Notes: a model not told the origin generated them from the letters alone. Positions 1 to 17,570 are shown, numbered from the stretch's first letter. The stretch: DNA of 64,000 nt from Athripsodes cinereus (GCA_947579605.1 OX388312.1:3596001-3660000), one strand, 5' to 3'. Translations and numbers: made by a program.

Positions 1-262
1 ATCAAGTACGAGTTTTTCAAGTACTCAAAAATCTGCATAATGGTAACACTTATATTCGATCATGACATAGTGCTGAAATCAAAAACACACTTGTAATGTT
101 AGTAGTAATATCACATTAACTTACTTTCTCGCAACATTAGACTCAATCCAACTAGAATTGATTACAATAATGTAGATAATTTTGTGTTTCTTTCTGATAT
201 TACATTTGTATAATAAATCATTTTGTGTGAATATAAATTTCAAATATAATTTATTGATAAGA

Positions 263-6080
<5,818 letters not shown>

Positions 6081-8832
6081 TTTGTAATTCTTTGCATACG
6101 ATCATAGTCTATTATTAAATATATTCAGAGGAAGCGTAAATTAAAATGCACACTATTTATAATCCTACTTATGATAAACAGTTCATAAATATAACGCTAG
6201 TTTTAGAAACTTAAAAATAATTCCAACTTTTATGCCAAACTTCAAAGTTCACAACACTGTCACTGTCAATGAAATGTCAAAACATCGGAATAATGTTGCC
6301 ATAAGCAGAATATAAAATTTTCTTTTTTATTTTATTACTTTCAAATAGCGTTATTTTTCTTCAGTGATGATGGAAATAATGCCCAAAATAACATCATTAC
6401 TTACAATACTTCGCATGTTTAATATTTTTATAGTATAATAGGTAATACTTTTTCTTTCAGGGCTGTCATTTATGGAAAACTGTTTTTATCTATGGCTAGA
6501 AAAGTGGCGGTCAAATATGAAAACGTGAAATGAAACTCAACGGGACCCAAGCTCAATATCAATGAAAATAAAATTGAGAAATTCTACTCGTATAGTCTAG
6601 AGATATATATTTAATAATAAATTTCATCATAATCTTTAGACGTAAAAATATAAATGTTAAAATATTGTCTATTATCACTTGAAAGCATTATTAAACTTGT
6701 TATCTAATGCACAGCCATTTTGAGAAATATCTACCTACTTTGTCAGATGATAAATCAAATATTCAAAGTAAAATCAATGTATATTTGTCAATAAATTAAG
6801 TATCTGCAATAATGTATTGATAATAACCTATGATAATAAAAAAATTAAATATTGTACTTATTTGGTATTGTCTGATAAAGCAGACTATTGATAACAAGAG
6901 ATAAGCTGACAAAATGTATCACTAATTGAATATTTGATAGAAATCATTAGCTTGGATACGCTGAAAGCATTTGTATTGCTTTTAGTTTCGAAATATCCTC
7001 CTCTAAATTAATTAATTTCATTTGTTTTTTTTTTAACCGAACAGTAACTAAAACTAAATCTTTGTCGTGTGTGTGAATAGTATTGAATATCAAACACCGT
7101 TTTTGTTTTATAAAGTGCAGTGTTATGACTACTAAGTACATAATTTTTTATCAAATAAGTAATAATAATAGCTACATACCTTTTAAGATATTTTAATTAC
7201 TCATTCAATAGATATCAGTTTTTAACATTTATTTTGTTATTTTTTGTGGTGAAGTTCTTATCTTGTAAACCTAATCAAATGTAAATAAACTGAAGTTTTT
7301 TATCATAAAAGGGCACCGTCGAATTAAAAATCGAGTATATTTTTATCTTTTTGAAAATGAGAAAATTACATAGATAAAATTATGCACACCTGGCAAATGA
7401 GATTATTTGTTTATTTATTTATTAAATTACCTACTTAAAATAATTTATGCGTGGAGTAAAAAAGTTAATTGTTTGTGAACTAATGATTTATCCTCAGATT
7501 TAACGCGTATCAAATAAGTAATTTGATTCTTAGAAATTTATGAACTATACTGCAGTGAACTTTGAGACTTCGCCAAAGAAGTTTCTAAGACATAAGTATA
7601 AATTATTAATTATCTGAACAGTAAGTCTTTTGAAATATGAAAAAAAGCATCAATTTATTCTCGTACGACTTACCATTCACATAATCAAAAAACTGCTATA
7701 TTCGGCATTATTTTTGATACCTATATTTTCGCAATGTCATAACATGTCGTCACAAAATAGTCCACAACATCTATATTTTGTAAACAAAGGTGCATGAAAG
7801 TGACAGCTAGAGTTTATTCAACTCCTCCTTTTGACCACTAGGAGGCGCTGGTGTCGCACAGTGATGTTTGAATGTGTTGCACATTTATGTAAGCTGTTAT
7901 GATTGTAGGTGTGCATATGTATACAAATACTGTAGTAGTAAATGTAGAGGGGTCCTTCAGCAGCTCTCAGCTGATTGTAGAGCATTGCATCAATAGTTTT
8001 TGTCGTCATCTAATGTTGTGACGGATAAAATACAACTTGAAGACGAACGGAGACTGTATGACTTTCATACAAAGTGAGGAAATAATGTTTTTATTCTATA
8101 AATCTATACATAACACCAATATGTTGTGGTGTTGGTGTTTACAAAGAGATTGAAAACAAAGAACAGCATTCGTGAGTTGCATTCGGTGTGATAGAGTTGT
8201 GTATTGTGTATGATAGTAAATAATATAAATAAATAGCAGTGTTATTATTATCATCGCTGTTGTTTACAAATAATAATGAACGAATTAATATTTAACCGAA
8301 TATGAACTCACGAATGATAGTCAAAAATCTTTTATTAAATCAACTATTCGAGATGTGAAATTATTAATATTTTATTTTGTATTGCACATTTTTTATATGT
8401 TGCACAATTTGTTATATCCAATGTCAGATCGTATTAAATACAACCGAATACTGTATTATTGACAATTGTACAAAAATAAATGATTTCTACTGAGACTTAA
8501 AATAATAATTTTTCTGTGCCATTTTATGAAAAGTAAATTCTAAAATTTGTTATCTATACAAACAAATTGATCCATGTGTAATTGTGTATATTCTAAACAG
8601 CTGTAAACTACTTTAAAGGCTAGTAACCTCGAGTGACACGTTATTCTAAATAAATTATGATATTTATTTAATATTAATAATATTATGTCGCTTAAAATAC
8701 ATATGTGATAAAATTCAAATAGTAAGATCATCAAATAAAATATACATTATGTTAACTATTGTTGTATTGTAGTGAAAAAGTTAAATCGTCGGTGTTTGAG
8801 GAAATTATTAATTGTTCGCTACAAACTAAAAA
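6081..8832. other. Divergent intergenic region between PEX6 and the ABCG exon
   Basis: PEX6 starts leftward at 6080 and the ABCG-like exon starts rightward at 8833, so promoters and 5' UTRs of both should lie here. The sequence is AT-rich with no protein-coding potential and few recognisable repeats, unlike the right side of the window. The one striking site is the CTCF-like motif at 7835-7851. I could not place transcription start sites. Confidence 0.6.
7835..7851 (+). promoter_or_regulatory. CTCF-like insulator motif
   Basis: CCACTAGGAGGCGCTGG differs at about one position from the strongest animal CTCF core (CCACTAGGGGGCGCTGG) and carries the AGGNGGCGC core used in insects. It is a GC-rich island in AT-rich DNA, sited between two divergent genes, which is a typical insulator place. 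Occupancy is inferred. Confidence 0.45.
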
Positions 8833-9184
8833 ATGTCTAATACACTGTCTCCCGGTGTTCATGGGCATAGAAGGCACAAAAGTGCTGGGCCTATAATCCG
8901 AGAACTTGACAGTGAATTGCCTTTTATGAGATTCAGTGAATTTCGAAGTGATACGTGTTTGGATGCAGATCCCAGCAAGAGTAATTTGGTATCCAAAAGG
9001 ACCGCAGCTCAGAAGTTAGAACCTTTGAAAGTTTATCCTTCTAAATCTGACGATGTCCCTCTTACAATCCATACTCCTGTTAGTCCCACATTTGACCTGC
9101 CTTTTACGGGAAGAACTACAAGAACGATTGACATCGAGTTCAACAATCTGTCTTACTCCGTTCAGACTGGATTTTTTAAGAAAA
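8833..9184 (+). CDS. ABC transporter subfamily G, first coding exon (partial gene)
   Basis: Encodes 117 residues plus one base. The start ATG at 8833 follows AAAA (AAAAATGTCT), a good insect start context. Residues 1-95 are a polar cytoplasmic leader. Residues 98-117 read TTRTIDIEFNNLSYSVQTGF, the strand that opens the nucleotide-binding domain of ABCG half transporters of the ABCG1/ABCG4/Atet type (VDIEFxNLxYSV). The frame runs into GTAAGT at 9185, a strong donor. Such proteins move sterols or other lipids across membranes as dimers. No exon with the Walker A, the signature motif or the six membrane segments was found downstream, so the gene is either continued across a very long intron or cut by the window. 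An orphan exon is the alternative. Confidence 0.65.
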
Positions 9185-9326
9185 GTAAGTACCCAATACT
9201 TTATTTACAAATTAAGAACTTTCAAAGTTTAATTTCGTCCTATCAGATCAGATCTAGGCTTACTCCAAATATACCGTTTTGGAGATATTGATGCATAATA
9301 TATACCTAAACACAATAGTAAATTTC

Positions 9327-9583
9327 AACTACTACTATACCATCACGAAATATCACACAACTGGGGTAGCCAACAGACCAGCTACATGTAGTAAACATGT
9401 AAGTTGTCCTCTTCTTGCCAACAAAAATAAGACTCAGGATGGGTGGCAAGCATCATCGTTGAATTTAAGATGTGAAATTTCTTTATTTTTTCGATTACCC
9501 GCCTTTTGCAAGATACCTACTGAAAACCTATGTAAAAGAGTGGAAGACCTAGCTATTATTTGCCGGTACTCCACGACTCAGTT
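9327..9583 (-). repeat. Rep-250, nearly full length
   Basis: Runs from the (CTA)n tail with CACAACTGGGGTAGCC through CAGGATGGGTGGCAAG to CGGTACTCCACG. It lies in the first intron after the ABCG exon. It is more diverged than the copies at 21813 and 57308, so it is an older insertion. Confidence 0.75.
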
Positions 9584-9744
9584 TTTGATTTTTAGTCATA
9601 ATATTTCTTTTGTTGTGAAGTTGTGAATTATTGTTTGTTGCCTGACGATTCCAAATGCCAAATCGATTGACTACGGATGATAAGATGGAATAACAAGAAA
9701 TAAAAATAATAAAATTTTACTCCATATTACTACATAATGGTCAC

Positions 9745-9900
9745 ACAACCAAGAGTTGAGTGCTATCAAGGAAGTTTAACTTTTGGGTTGCGGGTTCAAG
9801 TCCCGGCCAGAGCACTGCCAAATAAGGTGATGGACGTTGTCTTTTCTAAGTCTTTTATGATAGTTTCGGGTGTTAGATTTACATTATGTAATCTCATACC
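9745..9900 (+). repeat. tRNA-derived SINE (type T3), single copy
   Basis: Contains a pol III B box GGTTCAAGTCC followed by CGGCCAGAGCAC, preceded by a tRNA-like half (GAGTGCTATCAAGG at the A-box position). A unique region follows (GATGGACGTTGTCTTTTC). It cannot fold as an intact tRNA. Confidence 0.45.
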
Positions 9901-10858
9901 ATGGTTAATATTGTAAAATCAAATTTTGCAAAAATCTGAAATTCTCCTGGTTATCACTTCTCGTAATAATATCCCGTGTACGTAGAATTGGTATCTAGTA
10001 AATCATTGATATCATCTCAAATACAGAGTAATTAGATATGAAAGTATTTAGTATATTGTTACCTTTTAGGATAATTTAATGTTCTCACTTCCGGAACAAG
10101 TTAATTACAATACAATTAATTAAATATATTATTAATCATATAGCATGTATTTTGTGTACATACTACATACCATCAGGATATATCGACAATCCAATTCCAT
10201 AACTCTCTGCAAGTCAATTATGAATTGAAGACACAAGTGGATGAAGGTGTTATGTTACAAAAGTATGGAGCTGAGATATTTGGAGTTAAAGTTTTGAACA
10301 CATTTTAGTCTAGATATTTTTCTATCGTAAAGATATGTATACATTTTTTAGATAATGTAGTAAACAAACATCTCAGATTTAGTTTGTAATATTTAATTTT
10401 ATGAAAAAAATGTGATTTATATGTTTTTTTTATGAAAATTTGTACATAACACATTCATCCACTGACAAGAAAATATATTGGCTAACAAACAACTAAGTGG
10501 ATGAAGGTATTATGTACAAATTTTCATTAAAATTATTATTACAATATTCACATTACTTTATTCTGAAACCTTGGTGTACAATGGGGTAACCACAATACTC
10601 TCACCATATCAACACCATCAATATTTTTTGTATTTTCTAATAAAAATGTGAGTATGTATTGCTTGTTCTCAAGGCTACTATCTTTCAGGTCATTCTTTTT
10701 ATTGTAGGTGAATCATAGAAACTAATACAAGATTATATTTTTTTTATCTTTCTTATTTCTGTGTTTGGAAAACACATCATATATTGATGGGTATTTATTT
10801 CAACAAAAAAACGTTTTCAATATTTGCTATTTTTATTTATAAAAAAATGATTTTTTTT

Positions 10859-11851
10859 TTACAAAATCGCTTCATAATAATACCTGTACTCCGGTTTTAC
10901 AAAGTCAATTAACTGGGACAAATCTTTTAATTTTTCTTCAGATATTGTCCCGTACTTTCCAGTATGTCTTTCTATGTCGCAAAGAATATTAGGTGTACCC
11001 CCTCTTTTTTTTTGTATGTTTACTTTTTTGAACGGTACACTTTCATCATAATTTTCTTCATAAAGATAGGAGCCATACTCCTCCACTCTTATCCATTTGA
11101 CCCCATCCCCAAATTTAACAACTTCGTTAAGTTCATCCTTTTTCCTGTTTAAAATATCAAGTTTTTTAGTCAACTCATCAATTTTTCGGAAATGTTTGGT
11201 CATATCTATGATTTTATTATGTTTCCCAGAACTTCTTATTATCTCTCTATACTGTTCTGGTGTGTAGATGCACTCTATTTTTCTTAATTTTTTTTCTATT
11301 CTCCCGAAGTCACGGTCTGAGTCCATATAAGTATGACCGACTTCGGGAAATTTGTGGTCAATTATTTTGAAATATTTCTTTGCTATTAAATACTGGTATA
11401 ATGCTATTATATTGAAATTTTTATTTTGGCCAGCACAAGAGTCTGACCAAATAACAAGGTGGTCAAATTTTTCATCGCACGTCTCGACGAACCGCAAAAT
11501 GCAACTGGCTATTTCAGCACTTCCTCTGTTTGCAACATCTTCTGTCCAGTTACAGAAAACTGCCTTCTCTCCTTTCTTGGACACTACATGTATTCCAAAG
11601 TTATAGAACCACATCTGGCGCAGGTAAAATGCCTTGGATGTTATTTTAGGGAGTGGCATCGTTTGTTGTAAATCTATTGTGATGTAAGCAGTCGACGGTT
11701 CTATTTTTGCCCTCTCTCGATCAATCTTCATAGCAGCTATTGCTGCAGACACATTCTCCTTGTGAGCCACATTATCATTGTCTTTATCACAAGTGCTGCA
11801 TGTGTCACTCTTTGGATATCCAAACGAGTAATTAAAATGTGAAGCAAACAC
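10859..11851 (-). CDS. Putative DDE-type transposase, DUF7869-like, N-terminally truncated
   Basis: About 330 residues are open, and the frame continues upstream to about 11890 without an ATG, so the N-terminus is missing or lies in another exon. Features seen: a CxxC zinc-ligand pair in SDTCSTCD (16-22); a strand with Asp60 in YITIDLQQTMPLP; Asp137 in VIWSDSCAGQNKN; and GHTYMDSDRDFGRIEK (172-187) with Asp181 and Glu186. The DLQ, WSDxCxGQNxN and GHTxxxxDRDFGxIE blocks recur in uncharacterised arthropod and cnidarian proteins of the DUF7869 type, as I recall them. The three acidic positions suggest an RNase H-fold DDE nuclease. A coiled-coil stretch (about 210-245) follows. The TIRs around it support a transposase. 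The catalytic assignment is inference. Confidence 0.6.
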   Translation of the reverse strand: MFASHFNYSFGYPKSDTCSTCDKDNDNVAHKENVSAAIAAMKIDRERAKIEPSTAYITIDLQQTMPLPKITSKAFYLRQMWFYNFGIHVVSKKGEKAVFCNWTEDVANRGSAEIASCILRFVETCDEKFDHLVIWSDSCAGQNKNFNIIALYQYLIAKKYFKIIDHKFPEVGHTYMDSDRDFGRIEKKLRKIECIYTPEQYREIIRSSGKHNKIIDMTKHFRKIDELTKKLDILNRKKDELNEVVKFGDGVKWIRVEEYGSYLYEENYDESVPFKKVNIQKKRGGTPNILCDIERHTGKYGTISEEKLKDLSQLIDFVKPEYRYYYEAIL

Positions 11852-12214
11852 ATTTGAATAGGTACATTTTTTAATTTTAAATTTTGTTTATTTCGCGGTC
11901 AACAGATACTGGAACATTGTGAGTGTTTTTTTACATACGCGCGGGCAGATAAACCTTATGACAACAATTGCCAATAGTTTTTTAGAGAAAAAAATAATTA
12001 TTTTCCGTTTTATATTAGATATAAACAAGACATTATTTTCAGCATATCACCAGATTTCTTTAAAATACTTTGCAATGAATGTGTTAAGAAAACATTTATG
12101 AGATTTTAAAAAAAATACTAAAACAGAATAAGAATAGTATTAGAACTGCAGTATGAAGGACGTTAGTTTAAAAATCGCCTCACATACTTAACTAGGAAAA
12201 GTAATGTCAAGAAA

Positions 12215-12511
12215 TTGCTGCTACAATATATTTTTTATTTATTGGCTGCTTTTCTGTCAGAGAGAATGAGCAACTGTATGAAAGGATGTGAATGTATTGG
12301 CCCCAGGCTAATTTGGATCCGCTTCAAGGTAGGGTTGACTAGGATCCTTCTCATGATTGGGTACGGTCCTGGAAACGATGCCATAGATACGGAAAAAGAA
12401 GAGTTCTGGGACAGTGTGCGAAAGATTGCAGACGATAGGAAAGAGAATGAAAGATTGATTTTGGCAGGTGATCTCAATGGATGGGTCGGTGTCAAAAGGA
12501 TGATGATGTGA
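12215..12511 (+). pseudogene. Non-LTR endonuclease (EEP) fragment nested in the TIR element
   Basis: The frame encodes YGPGNDAIDTEKEEFWDSVR and ENERLILAGDLNGWVG. These are the YAPxxxxxxEKExFWD and GDxNxxxG blocks of apurinic-like endonucleases in LINEs. Both sides are broken, and no RT follows before the tail at 12597. It is an insertion that separates the DDE ORF from the right end of the element. Confidence 0.7.
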
Positions 12512-12596
12512 ATGAAGTAATATGTACGGAACTTAGGAAATTTATATTCCAAATAAAATATGTTTTTGGCGGCAAAACTAAAATAAAACTTAGGGT

Positions 12597-12735
12597 TAGT
12601 TGGAAGAGATCGCGCCTTTGCGATTAACTCGCCCTCAGTATATTGATTGTATCTAACTTGAATGTTTACCTTTTATGTAATAATATTGTTTGTAATCAAT
12701 CTACAGTAAAGAATGAATGAATAAATAAAATAAAA
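12597..12735 (+). repeat. LINE-J type 3' UTR tail
   Basis: GTTAGTTGGAAGAGATCGCG then AAACTCGCCCTC-like text and an AATAAA-rich end (TACAGTAAAGAATGAATGAA) match the 3' UTR of the LINE at 29303-31895. Confidence 0.75.
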
Positions 12736-13468
12736 CTGACAAAAATAAAAGCTACTTTGAATATAGATTTCCCAGTTTCTTTCATATTACTCGACAACGG
12801 GTGGGGCCGCTCAAGTTGGCTACTGTGCCATTAAGGTCATAGGCTGTATCACGTGTACAATCCGAAACTACGTTCTCGTCACCCAGAAAACAGTTCCAGG
12901 ATTAATAGGTATTTTTAACAGGTATTTGTAAGTAACAGGTTAGGAACTACCTGTTACTGGGAAATACCTCATACGCTCACCACTACCTATGACTATGTTT
13001 TGACAGTTAGACCGCTAGGACGCACTAATAACCAGACAGATGATGAAAGTATGGACAAAATATTTATGGATAAAGGAGTTATGTGCGCCGCATAACGTGT
13101 TCATCCTGTCGTTTGTTTTTTTCGCGTGATTTCGTCACGATGGATGAAGGCGTTATGTTCCCATAACGCCTTCATCAATTTAAAATCTCAAATTTAAAAA
13201 TTAATATTGTTACTGGATGAAAGTATTATAGTCCCTTAACACCTACATCCATGTTATGTTTGAAAAATATGTAACATAACACCTTCATCCACTGTGAAAA
13301 TGGTATTTAGGCTCCTTTTCGAGAGTTGTTATTAGGTTCACGTGAAAGAGCGTTACTTAAAACTTCCATCTGCGTAAAAAAGTGGAAACTTGTATTTTTG
13401 CGACATAACACCTTCATCCACTCGTGTCTTCAATTATAAAAGTTTGCTTGAGAGAATAGTATTGTAGT

Positions 13469-15449
13469 TAGGGTTGCCACCTTTTTTTTTGAAAATAAAG
13501 TACATTGGTCATTATAGGTAAGAAAAAAAAAGTACGTAGTATCAAAATAAAGTACAATTTATTATCTACTAAACAATAACACAGCATCTTTACAGTCTAT
13601 ATTTAAATTTAAGTAAATAGTAATTAATTTTTTTAAACATTTTTTCGGTGTAACACATTCACTATCTATTTGATCTGTTTCACTACCAAAATTACGTTTT
13701 CTATAAAACTTAAAATCGTATTCTTAAAGAGGCCCTTTAGCTAAAACTGTGAAATATAAAATTTTCAACAAGTTTGGCAGAAAAACTTTCAAAACTTGTT
13801 GACGCTGCAAACATTTTGATGTGATAAAATATGAAAACAAATATGTATCAATCTAAACAAAGTCAACCAAAAAATGGAAAAATAGTTGCCCGATGTCTTA
13901 GATTTTTTTTATACTCTGCCTGTTAATTGCCTGATATGTTGAGACTTTTAAACAAGTATTATTATTTTTTACTCTCGAAATATTTTTTTTTTTCGGCCAT
14001 TTTTATAACGTGCCGTGGGTGATTTTTAATGAAAATAGATCTTTAGAAAAATTATCGTATCTTTTTTATTTATTAACATATCGAGATAGTTTAAAAATAC
14101 ATATTTTAAGTACAAAATTTTCTTGTTCTAAAAAATTTTTAAAATTATCGGTAAGATCTATCTAAAAAATTACTAAATTTTGCTTCAAATTTACAATTCT
14201 AAAATTGAAAAATTCTCGTTTTCGCATCATTATTTCAGAATGAAAACAACAAATATCATCATTTATAAATATTTTTTATTTACAGAGATATTTTATGTCG
14301 CTATCCTCAGAAGCAATGCAGATGAATTTAAGATAGTCCTTCTTTTTCTATAACCAGTCGAACTTTGCTCCTATGTGAAAAAATGCAAATTTTGAAACCA
14401 AATATCTGAAAAGGGACTGAATGTTTTCTTTTGAAAATTTTATAAAACATTAGCCGTTTTCTTATTGATAAGTGGCAGGAATTATATGAGTGATATCATA
14501 GCGGTTTTTGGGATATAGAGTTTTTCCCGCGGGCTGTTTTAGTAAAAATAAATCTATACAAAATCCTTAATATATTTTTTGTTTGTAACCGTAGCGAAAT
14601 AATTTAATCAACATTAGATTGAGTAATAAATAGACTATATTTTGGTATATATTGATATTCTATTACTTACATATTTTAAAAAATGCCAAAAATGCATCTC
14701 AAGGTTATTATATTTTTTATGAAAAAAGGTGATTTTTACACGAAATTTTGAAATATAAAAAAGTAATAATTACAATTGATTTTTTCCTCTGAATAATTTG
14801 TTATAGTTTATAAACCACAAAAATTATTTTCATGTAGTCCAAGTGGTTTTTAAAAAATAATATGATGTTTTGAAATTTCGAATCGAAAAAGGGGAAACGT
14901 GAGCCGTACTGGGCTTGTATGTTGTATGGAGTTTGTACTTAAAAATCACAATTTTTAATCATCGGTATCTATCAAAAAAATTACTAAATTTTGCTTCAAA
15001 TTTACAATTCTAAAATTGAAATATTCTCATTTTCGCATCATTATTTCAGAATGAAAACAACAAATATCATCATTTATAAATATTTTTTATTTACAGTTTT
15101 TGCTAGAGAGCGCTCGTAATGCACTCAAACCGCTTTGCACAAAACAAACAAGAAATTGTGACAATGGCACTGACATTGTTGACATTTGAGGTTATGTTTC
15201 GTTCAGAAATTGATTAAAACAAGTGCTTTAAGTGATGTGGCGCTGGCGAGTGACGACACCGATTCAGCACCAATTGATAAATTTCGTTTAACGAAGAAAT
15301 ACTTACGACTAAACTTTTCAAAATCCCAAAGAAATCAAATCATGCGAAATAAAGTATTTTCGCGTACTTTATTTTTCTCATAAAGTATAAAGTACGATTA
15401 CCTGAAATAACGTACAATACTTTATTATAAAGTACGGGTGGCAACCCTA
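13469..15449. mobile_element. Non-autonomous hAT transposon, 1981 bp
   Basis: Ends are TAGGGTTGCCACC and its exact inverse GGTGGCAACCCTA, flanked by the perfect 8-bp duplication ATTGTAGT (13461-13468 and 15450-15457), diagnostic of hAT. Subterminal AAAGTAC motifs recur at both sides. No transposase frame is present. A short frame at 15186-15383 has no family resemblance. The interior carries a direct duplication (14157-14285 and 14968-15097). Confidence 0.9.
14157..15097 (+). repeat. Internal direct duplication of the hAT element (two ~130-bp copies)
   Basis: The block from AAAAAATTACTAAATTTTGC to AAATATTTTTTATTTACAG occurs at about 14157-14285 and 14968-15097, nearly identical. Both copies end in TTTTTTATTTACAG, which resembles a splice acceptor. 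The repeat limits were judged by eye. Confidence 0.75.
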
Positions 15450-15599
15450 ATTGTAGTATTTAATTGGTAATACACATAATCAATGCGACTCTTGCAATTC
15501 CTCAAACAATTTAAATTATAAAAGATTAGGTCCTTTATAATTATATTACAAGTTATAATAGACGGTCAAATCTTCCTCTCATGAAAGAAATATTAGGTA

Positions 15600-15845
15600 C
15601 GTTCAAATTCCTGGGAAAGAATTGATCTCTCAGTCTTTTCTGTAAGTTTTCGAGTGTCCTGTAAAAGGCAGAAGGTGTTCTTAAAACCTCACTTATAATA
15701 CAATTATTACATCTACAATTCAGCGATGAGGCATGCCATCCATCCTGTTTTTATTGGCACAGAAAAGACGGCTTGCATGTTTATTGCATGCAGTTAGTAC
15801 AGTGGTTACCCTACTTGTAGAATAAGCCACGATGGTATAGTACAG
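15600..15845 (+). repeat. Rep-250, diverged near-full copy
   Basis: Shows GTTTTCGAGTGTCCTGTAAA, CAGCGATGAGGCATGCCATC, TTGCATGCAGTTAGTACAG and the tail CACGATGGTATAGTACAG. Confidence 0.7.
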
Positions 15846-17570
15846 TTTTCACTCTTTAATGCTTATCTTGGGAGCACAAGATAGAAACGTCTCCTTGTCT
15901 CCTCCATTGTCTCCAAAAAAAATGTCTCCTCCATTCAAAACAATTCTACGCATCACCTCTTCCCACAACATTCCTAAAACGGTCTAATATCGTTGTCACA
16001 TAGACGGTGCGCTGAGAAAGAGATCGTGTTTTGACCATAAAAAAATAGCACGTCTTAAAATATCATACCTACTTGCTTTATGCCAGGTATTATTCTAAAA
16101 GACAGACATCCTAGACTTGCAGCGCGGTACATTTTTCCGAATTTTTGTGTTCCAACATCGATGACCTTCAAGCATTAGCAATGTATTGTCTTACAACCAA
16201 CGTCAGTATAAAGTGGATTCAAAATTTGATCGGCCGCATAACCGATTTTTACTTTGAATTACCTATCAAGTGTACCTTTGCTAAAAGAATGAATTTTGTA
16301 TTACGTATTTTTTTTATAGCACCTTACTATTCTTTCCTATGGTGTCCCCGACAAAGCATGGGTCTCCTACTACACTTATTCGTAGTTTTTCAAGTGTCAT
16401 GTTAAAGGCAGATGTTCGTAACAATCTGTATAAGACGTTTTGATTTTTCACCAATGCTTAATGCTTATCGATTTCCATGTTTACCAAAACATACAGTTAA
16501 CCTACTGGCTACAATTTTTTGTGTAAAATAGTTACGCGACAGAATCAACCTTTGACAATAATACTTTGAAACATATTTTTTGTGGTTATCCTATTTGCAT
16601 AATTTTTTTTTTACAAAACGTGCCAAATAATACGTGGCTTCTTCTTGTCACAGAATTATTATTATACGTATATAATTTGTTGCCATGACAATTCGTTTCA
16701 TTAACATACATACGACAAAAATATTTGGGTAGATGTATCGTCATTCCAGTATCTATGTCAGAGCTTAATTTGTGAAAAATTAATCCTATACAAAGAGTAT
16801 ACATAAGTTAATTGAGAATTTACAGTTTCTATCTACTACAATTATTTCATATTCAGGTTTTTACAATAGTAAAAAATATAGCACCCGTCAAAAAATTGGT
16901 CTCCCACTCTTGTCCGTAAATTTTCGAATGTCTTGTAAAAGGCAGGCGATCAAGGTATATAATATACATTATTACGAATGTTTAGATTAAAAAAAAACTT
17001 AATAATACCATTAAAAAATATTTTACGTGCGACCAAGGTTTCAACAGGTATCCTGTCATTCTCAAACTCAATATTATTGACTATGACGGAATTGAGAATG
17101 ACAGGATACCTACGTAAAATATTTTTTTCCTCTCCGTGCCAATATAAAATCTAGACATTCAGGATGGGTGGCAAACCTCATTGCTGAATTTAAATATAAA
17201 ATGTCTTAATTTTTCGAACACCTGCCTTTTACAGGACACTTGAAAACTTACAGAGAAGAGTGGGAGACCAATATTCTTTACCGCGTTTTAATGGCATGTT
17301 ATGAAAGGGAATTTCGAGTAGAGACTTGAGTTATTCACAAAAAAGAAACCCTTCCGGATTTTATTTTATTTCAGATAGATACATAAATCGAGTAAAAATA
17401 AATCATAAAAGTTTTTCAATTTATGCTGACTTTTTTGCGTAATTATTTCTAGTATTTTTGAAAAGAAACGAGAATTCTCAATATTCTTACCGCACACTTA
17501 ACTTTATCTATCACAAAACTATTTACCTATTTATCTATGTATTGATAAATATTTTGCCGAATTGTATATA
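15846..17570. other. AT-rich DNA with degraded Rep-250 pieces and one hairpin
   Basis: Rep-250 remnants are visible at 16345-16525 (plus), 16880-16952 (plus) and 17125-17290 (minus). An inverted repeat at 17046-17112 has arms AGGTATCCTGTCATTCTCAA and its inverse, flanked by ATTTTACGT and ACGTAAAAT, so it may be a tiny MITE. No gene is seen. Confidence 0.55.
17125..17290 (-). repeat. Rep-250, 5' two-thirds
   Basis: TCTCCGTGCCAATATAAAAT, CATTCAGGATGGGTGGCAAA and CCTGCCTTTTACAGGACACT are well preserved. The copy stops near TTTACCGCG. It lacks the (CTA)n side, so it is truncated at the 3' end, unusual for simple 5' truncation. Confidence 0.75.

Larger units (their letters stand above)
10225..13433 (-). 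mobile_element. TIR DNA transposon with DUF7869-like DDE ORF and arrayed terminal motif
   Basis: The ends are inverted repeats of about 30 bp: TTGAAGACACAAGTGG with ATGAAGGTGTTATGT at the left, and the reverse complement with TTGAAGACACGAGTGG at the right. A 7-bp flank TTATGAA (10218-10224) against TTATAAA (13434-13440) may be the target duplication, with one mismatch. The motif TGGATGAAGGTGTTATG recurs inside both ends in both orientations (about 10444, 10497, 13068, 13091, 13141, 13162, 13212, 13274). The ORF at 10859-11890 (minus) is the only coding part. A LINE fragment is nested at 12215-12735. The superfamily is unassigned. Confidence 0.75.

Noticed and set aside
1..262. Another exon or gene at the left edge
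   Set aside because: AT-rich 3' flank of PEX6 without coding potential. AATAAA-like words for the PEX6 minus strand are plausible but not distinctive.
13469..13600. hAT transposase gene within the 13469-15449 element
   Set aside because: No frame longer than about 65 codons and no hAT motif. It is a non-autonomous derivative.
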